A stretch of DNA of 5,567 bases, taken from NCBI GenBank assembly GCA_964567595.1, contig CAZMNF010000070.1:1-5567 (forward strand). The letters run 5' to 3'. Positions 1 through 5,505 of this stretch are shown one piece after another (the stretch's first letter is position 1; each line of letters starts with the position of its first letter). The notes beneath the pieces are model-generated. The model had not been told where the DNA came from, did no database searches, and worked only from the letters and a program-made list of their open reading frames with translations. A program made the position numbers and the translations under genes. This DNA comes from CAZMNF01 sp964567595. GTDB lineage: Bacteria > Bipolaricaulota > Bipolaricaulia > RBG-16-55-9.

Positions 1-45
1 CCAACACCCGCGCATCGTCGTCCGTCGCCGCTCGTTCGGGCTCCG

Positions 46-1017
46 CTAGGACTTCGCCTTCCGGACTTCCTCGGTGATCGCGGGCACGATCTCGTGCAGG
101 TCGCCCAGGATCGCCCAGTCGGCTTTCTGCACCATCGTCGATTCGTCGTCGGTGTTGATGGCCAAGACGTGCTTGGCGCCCTTGCAGCCGACCATGTGCT
201 GGACGGCGCCGCTGATCCCGGCCGCGATGTAGATCTGGGGGGCGATCTTGTTGCCCGTTAGGCCGATCTGATCGTCGTGCGGGCGCCAGCCGTTGTTGGT
301 CGCCACGCGCGAGCCGCCGACGGCGCCGCCCAGCTCACCGGCCAACTCCTCGAGGATTTCGAACCCGTCCTCGCCGCCGACGCCGCGGCCGCCGCCGACC
401 ACGACCTCGGCTTCCTTGAGCGAGACGCCCTCCGTGTCCGTGGTTTCCACGTCGGTGACGCGGACGCGGAGGTGTTTATCGCTGATGGATGGCTCGAACG
501 GCTGCAGCTGAGCGTCGCCCGGCGCGTCAGCCTCCTGCGTGCTCAGCGCGTGCGGCGGGACGGTCAGCAGGGGCGGATTGCCCTTCAGTCGCGCCTCCTC
601 CAGCAGCGAACTTCCCCATTGGTGCCGCACGACGTGGAACGGCTCGCCCGGGGTGACCTCGATGCAGTTGGCCGCCATGGGCTGATCGAGCTCGGCCCCC
701 GCGTGGGCGAGCACCTCCTGGCCGCGCTCGGTGCCTGGGGCGAGCACGGCCTCAGGGCCTTGCGCGCTTGCAAGCTGAGCGATGGATGATCCCCAAGCTT
801 CCGGCGCGTAGGTGCTCAGCCGCTCGTCCGCGACGTGGTGGACGGTCGCGACGCCGTACGAGGCGAGCGCTTCGCCGACGCTTTCAGCGCCGCTGCCCAT
901 GGCGACCGCGTGAAGGTCCGTGCCCAACTGCTGAGCAACGCCGCGCGCCAACGTGAGCGCCTGAAGCGACGCCTCGTTCGGCGTTCCGTTGCTGTGGTCG
1001 ATGAACGTGAGGATCAT
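46..1017 (-). CDS. etfA: Electron transfer flavoprotein subunit alpha
   Basis: FAD-carrying subunit of the ETF heterodimer, a soluble electron shuttle from flavin dehydrogenases to ETF:quinone oxidoreductase. At 323 aa it has the usual family length. An N-terminal nucleotide-binding-like domain (about 1-160) leads into the C-terminal FAD domain (about 200-320). That domain contains VVVGGGRGVGG (206-215), GSRVA (235-239), the TG of QIGLTGN (250-256), GISGAVQH (267-274) and AINTD (286-290), all in family order. The flavin loop normally reads QxGQTGK; here it is QIGLTGN, so Q became L and K became N. The ATG abuts the etfB stop with no gap, and its ribosome site GGAGGT lies inside the end of etfB, so translational coupling is likely. 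It is the third gene of an oxidoreductase-etfB-etfA operon, and its likely electron donor is the neighbouring demethylating flavoenzyme. The family call is certain; the donor is inferred from position. Confidence 0.96.
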   Translation of the reverse strand: MILTFIDHSNGTPNEASLQALTLARGVAQQLGTDLHAVAMGSGAESVGEALASYGVATVHHVADERLSTYAPEAWGSSIAQLASAQGPEAVLAPGTERGQEVLAHAGAELDQPMAANCIEVTPGEPFHVVRHQWGSSLLEEARLKGNPPLLTVPPHALSTQEADAPGDAQLQPFEPSISDKHLRVRVTDVETTDTEGVSLKEAEVVVGGGRGVGGEDGFEILEELAGELGGAVGGSRVATNNGWRPHDDQIGLTGNKIAPQIYIAAGISGAVQHMVGCKGAKHVLAINTDDESTMVQKADWAILGDLHEIVPAITEEVRKAKS

Positions 1018-1779
1018 CTAAAGCACCTCCAGTTGGTGCAGGATCTCCGCGACCTTCGGCGCCGCGTCCGCGCCCTGGCCGATGATCTCTACCTGGCCAC
1101 CCTCTTCCGGGGGATGTTTCAACCGCACCTTTTCCAGCTTGGGGTCGCTCGGTTGAGGTTGTTGGCGATCGACCGGCTTCTTCTTCGCCGACATCGTGCC
1201 GCGCAGCGACGGATGCCGCGGGAGGTTCAGCCCTTCCATGACTGCCAAGACCGCGGGCGTGTCGAGCTCGTAGACCTCCCAATCCGCGCCGAGCTCGCGC
1301 TTGGCGCGGACCGTTCCGTCGCCGAGTTCGAGCGCCTTGATCGCCGTGGCGCACGGCCGATCGAGCGCCTTGGCCACGCGGATCGGCACCTGATAGTCGG
1401 CCGTGTCGGAGGCTTCGTTGCCGAAGAGAACCAGATCGATCGGCTCGCCGTCCGCCTCGCGCTGTTGGACGGCGTCGCTGATCGCGCGCGCGGTCGCCTG
1501 CGGGTCCCATTCCTGATCGGTCTCCAACAGGACCGCCTCGTCGATGCCCTTGGCCAAGGATTCGCGCAGCTGCTCCTCGGCATCCGACGGGCCGAGCGTC
1601 AGCACGGCGGAGGAGCCGCCGTGCGTTTCGGTTATCTGTACGGCTTCCTCGACGGCGCACTCCTCGTGCGGGCTGATGGTGAAGCCGAGGTTGCGCGTGT
1701 TGATCCGTTGCTCGTCGTCGGTGAGCACCATCTTGGATCCGGTATCCGGCACGCGTTTCACACAGACCAGTACGTTCAT
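1018..1779 (-). CDS. etfB: Electron transfer flavoprotein subunit beta
   Basis: AMP-binding partner subunit of ETF, 253 aa, full length. Family signatures seen: the start MNVLVCVKRVPDTG; SPHEECAVEEA (36-46), matching the NPFCEIAVEEA type segment; DLVLFGNEASDTADYQVP (115-132), the nucleotide-binding loop; and LRGTMSAKKKPV (192-203). The last corresponds to the recognition loop that docks on partner dehydrogenases (LPNIMKAKKK type in mammals). Leu192 sits where the docking leucine is expected. The start is fixed by GGGAGG with a 5-nt spacer in the 12-nt gap after the oxidoreductase stop. The stop TAG is directly followed by the etfA ATG. The operon position suggests a dedicated ETF for the upstream enzyme rather than the general fatty-acid-oxidation ETF, but that is an inference. 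I see no feature suggesting an electron-bifurcating ETF, though this was not tested against that subgroup. Confidence 0.96.
   Translation of the reverse strand: MNVLVCVKRVPDTGSKMVLTDDEQRINTRNLGFTISPHEECAVEEAVQITETHGGSSAVLTLGPSDAEEQLRESLAKGIDEAVLLETDQEWDPQATARAISDAVQQREADGEPIDLVLFGNEASDTADYQVPIRVAKALDRPCATAIKALELGDGTVRAKRELGADWEVYELDTPAVLAVMEGLNLPRHPSLRGTMSAKKKPVDRQQPQPSDPKLEKVRLKHPPEEGGQVEIIGQGADAAPKVAEILHQLEVL
1025..1030 (-). promoter_or_regulatory. Ribosome binding site of etfA inside etfB
   Basis: GGAGGT on the minus strand lies within the last codons of etfB, 7 nt from the etfA ATG at 1017. A ribosome finishing etfB passes over it, which would help keep the two subunits at equal levels. 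Confidence 0.88.
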
Positions 1780-1784
1780 GAGTT

Positions 1785-1790
1785 CCTCCC
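1785..1790 (-). promoter_or_regulatory. Ribosome binding site of etfB
   Basis: GGGAGG on the minus strand lies in the 12-nt gap between the oxidoreductase stop and etfB, 5 nt from the ATG at 1779. Confidence 0.88.
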
Positions 1791-1791
1791 G

Positions 1792-4311
1792 TTACGCCTT
1801 CATCCGCGAGTTGTCCGGGTCGAACAGCGGCGTCGGCCCGGCCACGGCAACGTTCACCGGATAGTGCTCGCCGAAGTACTCCACGACCAGATCCTGGCCC
1901 TCCTGGGCGTACTCGGGCGGGAGGTACCCCATCAAGAGATACTTGCCGACGGACGGGCCCATGCCGGCGGTCGTGACGTGCGACGGGCGACCCTTGCCGT
2001 CGACGATCCGCTCGCCATCGGTCGTCAAGATCGGCTCGTCGCCTTGCATGTAGCGTTCGATGCCGGAGTGGCCCTCGCGGTGGTCTTCAACGGTAAGAGT
2101 GCACATCGTCGCCGTCGGCGGGTCCTCCTCGCGAGCGGCCAGATAGGCCTCTTTGCCGATGAAGTCCTGCTTTTTGACCTTGGGATAGGCGATGCCGGCC
2201 TCGACGGGGTTGTAGTCGAGCTCGAGCTCGTGGCCCTGCAAGCGATAGCCCTTCTCCAGGCGGGCCGTCGTGCCGTAGACGCCGATGCCCGCCGGGACGA
2301 CGCCGTACGGCTGACCGGCCTCCCAGAGCGCTTGCCAGAGTTGGCGCCCCTTGTCCATGGCGACGTGCAGCTCCCAACCGAGCTCGCCGACATACGAGAT
2401 GCGCAGCGCCCAGACGGGAATGCCAGCGACCGTGATGTCCTGACAGGTCGCGAACGGGAAGCCGTCGTGGGAGATGTCGTCCTCGGTCAACTCTCCCAAC
2501 ACGTCGCGCGCGTGGGGGCCCCAAAGCCCGATGGTGGCAAACTCGTTCGTCCGATCGTGCAGTTGGGCCGTGTCCGGCAGATGGTCGAGCAGCCACTTCT
2601 TGTCCATGCTGCCCACGGCGCCGCCGCTGATGACGCGGAAGTCGTTCTCGCCGCGGCGCATCACGGTCAGGTCGGCCTTGATGCCGCCCTTGTGGTCGAG
2701 GAACGAGGTGTACATCGCCTTGCCGACGGGCTTGTCCATCTGCGCCAGGGCGATGTGCTGTAGGCCGTCAAGCGCGCCGGGACCCGTGACGTCGAAGATG
2801 GCGAACGCGCTCAAGTCGATCATCGCGACGCGATCGCGCATCGCCAAGTGTTCGGCGTTGATGATGGGCGACCACCACCGCGCGTCCCACTCGTTCCAAC
2901 GATCCGAAATGTGGGTCTCGTACTCTTTGAGCAGATCCCGATTCGACTCGTACCAGTGCGGGCGCTCCCAGCCGGCCGCCTCGAAGAAGACGGCCTCGAG
3001 GTCCCTCGTCTGATCGTAGAACGGGCTGATCCGTCGCGGCCGCGAGCTGAGCCACTGTTCCTGGGGATGGACGATGCCGTAGATCTTGGGGAAGCCCTCG
3101 TACGCCCGCTTGCGCACGTGATCGCGGGTACGTGCGTAGGGATAGAAGCGCGCCACGTCGAAGCCCTCCGGGTCCCACTCGGGCGTGCCGTCGGTCATCC
3201 ACTGGGCGAGGATCTTGCCCGTGACGGGCCCCTCTTTGATCCAGATGGCCGAGCCCGTCCAGAGCCCCTTGACTTCGGGGAGCTCGCCGATGAGCAGCCC
3301 TCCGTCGGGCGCCATGGAGATGAGCCCGTCGATGGCGTACTGGATCTCCACGCTGTCGTGGTCGAGCATCTCCGGCAGCAGCTGGAGCGCGTCCTCCATT
3401 TGGGGCTCGAAGTCCTCGTGCGAGAAGGGCATCTCCGTGGGGCTCAGCTTGGCTTCCTCAATGGAGGGAATGTCCTCCGGATCGTGCAGCAGCGGCCGGT
3501 GGGCATAGGAGCCGATCTCCAGGTTGTTGCCGGCCTGGCGCTCGTACATGAGCGTGCTCATGTCGCGCAGAATGGGGTACTCGATCTCGCCCTCCGCGTC
3601 GGCCAGTTGCGGAATCGGCCCGGCGTCGATCATCTGGTGGACGACGGGCTCGAGCGGAATGCGCGCGCCGGCCATCTCGGCCAGTTCGGGGCTCCACACG
3701 CCGCAGCAGATCAGTACGTGCTCGGCGTTGACGGTGCCGCGCGAGGTCTCCACGCTCTGGATGCGCCCGTTCTCGGTTGTCATGCCCGTCACTTCGGTGT
3801 TGGGGAACGTCGCCAACGCGCCCTGATTCACGGCGTGCTCGCGCATCTGGGTGCCCGCCTGCAGCGAGTCGACGACGCTCACGGTCGGGTCCCAGAAGCC
3901 GGCCTTGACGACCTTTTCGTTGATCCAGGGGAACTTCGACTTCACCTCTTTGGGGCTCACGAGCTCCGCGTCCACGCCCCAGGCCTTGGCCGACTGGACG
4001 CGTCGCTTGAGCTCCTCCACGCGCTCGTCGGTCCGGGCGAGCTCGAAGCCCCCGCAGGTGCGGTTGACGCCCATGTCCTCGTACTGCTGCTGGCTGTCCA
4101 CCGACATCTCCGTGCCGATCTTGTCGTGATCGACACAGAACAGGAAGTTGGACGCGTGGCCCGTGGAGCCGCCGGGGTTGGGCAACGGCCCCTTGTCGAT
4201 CATCACCATGTCGCGCCAGCCCATCTCGGTCAGGTGATAGGCGACGCTGTTGCCGACGATGCCGGCGCCGATGATCACGACGTTGGCGTGGCTCGGCAGA
4301 TCATCTGCCAT
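1792..4311 (-). CDS. FAD-dependent dimethylglycine/sarcosine dehydrogenase-like protein with GcvT domain
   Basis: Predicted to oxidise an N-methyl amine (dimethylglycine, sarcosine or similar) and pass the methyl carbon to tetrahydrofolate. The 839-aa length fits DMGDH and Arthrobacter DMG oxidase (about 830-860). Domain order: DAO-type FAD domain (10-370) with GAGIVG (15-20) and GGSTGHAS (47-54), where His52 matches the histidine that holds FAD covalently in this family; linker (375-430) with HPQEQW and SSRPRRISPFY; GcvT folate domain (about 431-730) with GWERPHW (447-453), GGIKAD (Asp547, matching the catalytic Asp of DMG oxidase), SYVGELGWEL (Glu643) and RLEKGYR; GcvT C-terminal barrel (738-828). 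HQ at 225-226 and IGSYAHRP (266-273) also match DMG oxidase. Position 255 is Met where DMG oxidase has catalytic Tyr259. I chose the ATG at 4311 over the one at 4365 because AAAGGAGGG lies just upstream and the GxGxxG motif is then 14 residues in. No signal peptide, so cytoplasmic. EtfBA follows, implying ETF rather than oxygen as acceptor. Confidence 0.92.
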   Translation of the reverse strand: MADDLPSHANVVIIGAGIVGNSVAYHLTEMGWRDMVMIDKGPLPNPGGSTGHASNFLFCVDHDKIGTEMSVDSQQQYEDMGVNRTCGGFELARTDERVEELKRRVQSAKAWGVDAELVSPKEVKSKFPWINEKVVKAGFWDPTVSVVDSLQAGTQMREHAVNQGALATFPNTEVTGMTTENGRIQSVETSRGTVNAEHVLICCGVWSPELAEMAGARIPLEPVVHQMIDAGPIPQLADAEGEIEYPILRDMSTLMYERQAGNNLEIGSYAHRPLLHDPEDIPSIEEAKLSPTEMPFSHEDFEPQMEDALQLLPEMLDHDSVEIQYAIDGLISMAPDGGLLIGELPEVKGLWTGSAIWIKEGPVTGKILAQWMTDGTPEWDPEGFDVARFYPYARTRDHVRKRAYEGFPKIYGIVHPQEQWLSSRPRRISPFYDQTRDLEAVFFEAAGWERPHWYESNRDLLKEYETHISDRWNEWDARWWSPIINAEHLAMRDRVAMIDLSAFAIFDVTGPGALDGLQHIALAQMDKPVGKAMYTSFLDHKGGIKADLTVMRRGENDFRVISGGAVGSMDKKWLLDHLPDTAQLHDRTNEFATIGLWGPHARDVLGELTEDDISHDGFPFATCQDITVAGIPVWALRISYVGELGWELHVAMDKGRQLWQALWEAGQPYGVVPAGIGVYGTTARLEKGYRLQGHELELDYNPVEAGIAYPKVKKQDFIGKEAYLAAREEDPPTATMCTLTVEDHREGHSGIERYMQGDEPILTTDGERIVDGKGRPSHVTTAGMGPSVGKYLLMGYLPPEYAQEGQDLVVEYFGEHYPVNVAVAGPTPLFDPDNSRMKA

Positions 4312-4316
4312 GCATT

Positions 4317-4325
4317 CCCTCCTTT
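4317..4325 (-). promoter_or_regulatory. Ribosome binding site deciding the oxidoreductase start
   Basis: AAAGGAGGG on the minus strand, with core AGGAGG at 4318-4323, stands 6 nt from the ATG at 4311. The in-frame ATG at 4365 has no comparable site, so the shorter 839-aa protein is preferred. Confidence 0.9.
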
Positions 4326-4372
4326 GGCGTGTTCGCGCAAGTCCGTCCCCACCTGAATACCGCAACTCGCTT

Positions 4373-4403
4373 CCGGCATTCGGTAAGATGGCTTACGCTC
4401 CGG
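4373..4403. repeat. Imperfect inverted repeat in the regulator-operon gap
   Basis: A GTAAG-ATGG-CTTAC dyad (4383-4396) is flanked by CCGG on both sides (4373-4376 and 4400-4403), slightly off centre. It lies 62-92 nt upstream of the oxidoreductase start. It could be an operator or an RNA hairpin in a read-through transcript. No T-run follows on the minus strand. The rest of the gap (4312-4484) holds only a second small hairpin (CAGCC/GGCTG, 4441-4454) and no convincing promoter. Confidence 0.4.
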
Positions 4404-4484
4404 TTGCGATACGTCCCAATTTCGCGTCCTCCGGCTATTCCAGCCGCTGGGCTGAACTTGACGACGGCGTTACGGACGACGGGC

Positions 4485-5135
4485 TCACAACTGTTGTCGA
4501 ATGTGTTCGATAAATCGCTTGGTGTGTTTCTCCAGCAGCTCCGCGCTCCTCGCGGCGTCGCGGTCGGTTAACGACTGGAGCAGCGCGGCATGTTCCTCGG
4601 CCAACTGGTCGTAATAGTCGTCCATCTCGCGCGAAAAGGCCCAGATGCGCACGGATTGGTTGCGCAGCATCTGAAGCATGTTCGCGAGGACGTCGTTCTT
4701 GGTGGCGCGGTTGAGCTGGTCGTGGAACGCCAAGTCGAGCTCCATGAGTCGCTTGGGGTCCGATTCGTTCTCCATGGCCTCCACATCGCTGCGCAGGGAT
4801 GCCAGTTCGCTCTCGGTGATGCGCGAGGCGGCCAGTTCGCCGGCCAGTCGGATGAGATAGGAGCGGACCTCGAACACGTCCTTGAGGTTCTGGAAGCTGA
4901 CCTCGGTGACCATCGTGCTGCTGCTGGGGATGATCCGGACGAGGCCTTCGGTCTCCAGACGGATCAGCGCCTCACGAATGGGCGTGCGGCTGACGCCGAA
5001 CTCCTCGATCAGGTCCTTCTCGCGCAACACCTGGCCGGGCTCGTACTCGATGAGCACGATCCGACGCTTCAGCTCGCTGTAAACATGATGGTTGTCGTGG
5101 CTGCGCTCCAACGTCATTCCTTCGCGCCGGGTCAT
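4485..5135 (-). CDS. GntR-family transcriptional regulator, FCD (FadR-like) subfamily
   Basis: 216-aa DNA-binding regulator. The N-terminal winged helix spans about 17-78, with the GntR signature GQVLREKDLIEEFGVSRTP (34-52) followed by IREALIRLETEGLV (53-66). The C-terminal all-helical FCD ligand domain spans about 85-210 and keeps the metal-binding set: Asp134 and His138 (DLAFH), His182 (EEH) and His204 (EKH), spaced D-x3-H-x43-H-x21-H. Such FCD proteins usually bind a metal and a carboxylate ligand that controls DNA binding. The effector here is unknown; a pathway intermediate such as dimethylglycine, sarcosine or glycine is a guess. Two in-frame starts are possible, ATG 5135 and ATG 5117. 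The first is only a few bases from the predicted transcription start; the second has AAGGA directly abutting it. The reading frame stays open upstream to 5456, but that part covers the promoter and looks non-coding. It likely controls the downstream operon, the divergent gene and itself. Confidence 0.93.
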   Translation of the reverse strand: MTRREGMTLERSHDNHHVYSELKRRIVLIEYEPGQVLREKDLIEEFGVSRTPIREALIRLETEGLVRIIPSSSTMVTEVSFQNLKDVFEVRSYLIRLAGELAASRITESELASLRSDVEAMENESDPKRLMELDLAFHDQLNRATKNDVLANMLQMLRNQSVRIWAFSREMDDYYDQLAEEHAALLQSLTDRDAARSAELLEKHTKRFIEHIRQQL

Positions 5136-5144
5136 GATTGAACC

Positions 5145-5173
5145 AATATATAATGAAAATATGGCTCTGTCAA
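5145..5173 (-). promoter_or_regulatory. Sigma-70-type promoter of the GntR regulator
   Basis: On the minus strand the -35 box TTGACA (5173-5168) and -10 box TATATT (5150-5145) are separated by exactly 17 nt, close to the vegetative consensus. Transcription would start near 5138, only about 3 nt before the ATG at 5135. The region is AT-rich against a GC-rich background, as expected for a promoter. Confidence 0.8.
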
Positions 5174-5188
5174 CCAAGCCACATTGGC
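5174..5188. promoter_or_regulatory. Short dyads between the two -35 boxes
   Basis: GCCA-CAT-TGGC (5178-5188) is a perfect 4+4 inverted repeat, and CCAA (5174-5177) with TTGG (5184-5187) forms a second overlapping one. They lie in the 19-bp gap between the opposing -35 boxes, where an activator or shared repressor would bind. The repeats are short enough to occur by chance. Confidence 0.3.
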
Positions 5189-5192
5189 CCTC

Positions 5193-5221
5193 TTGACACC
5201 GTTGTAACGTCGGTGTATATT
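5193..5221 (+). promoter_or_regulatory. Sigma-70-type promoter of the divergent plus-strand gene
   Basis: TTGACA (5193-5198), a 17-nt spacer, then TATATT (5216-5221). Both hexamers are identical to those of the opposing promoter. Predicted start is near 5228, giving a leader of about 278 nt before the ATG at 5506. I saw no better promoter closer to the gene. The spacer carries most of a perfect dyad, so repression by occlusion is plausible. Confidence 0.8.
5196..5216. promoter_or_regulatory. Candidate operator: ACACCG-N9-CGGTGT dyad
   Basis: A perfect 6-bp inverted repeat, ACACCG (5196-5201) and CGGTGT (5211-5216), with a 9-nt spacer that itself overlaps a GTT-GT-AAC half-dyad. It covers the last three bases of the -35 box, the whole spacer and the first base of the -10 box of the plus-strand promoter. 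A protein bound here would block RNA polymerase. The adjacent GntR regulator is the obvious candidate, but the 21-bp span is longer than many GntR operators. Confidence 0.55.
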
Positions 5222-5240
5222 TGCCCCTATCCCGACCTTC

Positions 5241-5256
5241 AAAATGGCAAAATGGC
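5241..5256 (+). repeat. Tandem repeat, two copies of AAAATGGC
   Basis: Two exact head-to-tail 8-bp copies, 5241-5248 and 5249-5256, begin about 13 nt after the predicted plus-strand transcription start. They could be a protein-binding site at the promoter-proximal end or a simple slippage product. Confidence 0.6.
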
Positions 5257-5397
5257 GCATTGGACGGGCCCTTAGGGCGAGTCACCCAGGTCCGTCGCCA
5301 TCGGGTCGAGGGACAACGGCATGGTGCCGGAATTTGACGCAAGCGATTCGGACATGACGGGCCGATCAGCACCTGAGCGCGCCGTTCGACAGAGGGC

Positions 5398-5436
5398 GCA
5401 TCTGCCGGCGCCACGCCGCGTTGCCTTGGCGGATGC
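5398..5436 (+). other. Strong stem-loop in the leader RNA
   Basis: GCATCTGCC (5398-5406) pairs with GGCGGATGC (5428-5436) over 9 bp with one G-U wobble. The 21-nt loop can form its own small helix, GGCG (5407-5410) with CGCC (5414-5417) around CCA. No T-run follows, so it is not a typical intrinsic terminator. It is the most stable hairpin I can see in the leader. Confidence 0.55.
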
Positions 5437-5444
5437 TCTAGCGA

Positions 5445-5487
5445 TCGTTGGGCCAAGCTCTCCCCGAGCCCCGATCCCGATCAACGA
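5445..5487 (+). other. Composite hairpin just upstream of the ribosome site
   Basis: The outer arms TCGTTG (5445-5450) and CAACGA (5482-5487) enclose an inner hairpin, GCTC (5457-5460) with GAGC (5466-5469) around TCCCC; flanking GGG and CCC can add pairs. It ends 4 nt before GGAAGGAG (5492-5499), so it could influence access of the ribosome. Confidence 0.4.
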
Positions 5488-5491
5488 CGAG

Positions 5492-5499
5492 GGAAGGAG
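5492..5499 (+). promoter_or_regulatory. Ribosome binding site of the divergent gene
   Basis: GGAAGGAG sits 6 nt before the ATG at 5506 and fixes that start. Confidence 0.85.
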
Positions 5500-5505
5500 T
5501 CGATA

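Larger units (their letters stand above)
5228..5505 (+). promoter_or_regulatory. Long structured 5' leader of the divergent gene
   Basis: About 278 nt lie between the predicted transcription start and the ATG at 5506. The leader holds a GCCC-TTA-GGGC hairpin (5268-5278), a 9-bp stem-loop (5398-5436) and a composite hairpin (5445-5487) that ends 4 nt before the ribosome site. It also holds a 61-codon open frame (5321-5506). I compared it by eye with the conserved cores of the glycine, cobalamin, SAM-II, SAH and THF riboswitches and saw no match. A cis-regulatory RNA is possible but unproven. Confidence 0.4.

Noticed and set aside
1..45. A possible further minus-strand gene after etfA (ATG at 15, reading MRGCW)
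   Set aside because: Only five codons are inside the window and no good ribosome site precedes them. I also see no terminator, so the operon may continue, but no gene can be claimed.
835..2763. 642-codon open frame on the plus strand
   Set aside because: It lies antisense to etfA, etfB and the oxidoreductase, all of which have clear family motifs. It has an Arg/Leu/Val-rich composition and no recognisable domain, as expected from the reverse strand of GC-rich genes.
2848..4356. 502-codon open frame on the plus strand
   Set aside because: Fully antisense to the oxidoreductase gene, with no domain and low-complexity His/Arg/Leu/Val composition; a codon-bias shadow.
4312..4365. Upstream ATG at 4365 adding 18 residues to the oxidoreductase
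   Set aside because: The added segment contains the AAAGGAGGG ribosome site for the ATG at 4311, and the FAD motif sits at the normal distance from the later start.
4441..4454. CAGCC-GCTG-GGCTG hairpin as terminator of the regulator gene
   Set aside because: The stem is only 5 bp and no T-run follows on the minus strand.
5136..5456. N-terminal extension of the GntR regulator to 323 aa
   Set aside because: The extension would cover both promoters and the operator, its sequence is Arg/Pro-rich and unlike any GntR N terminus, and the 216-aa form already matches family length.
5228..5505. Glycine, cobalamin, SAM/SAH or THF riboswitch in the leader
   Set aside because: The pathway makes a glycine or folate switch attractive, but I could not find the conserved core sequences of these classes.
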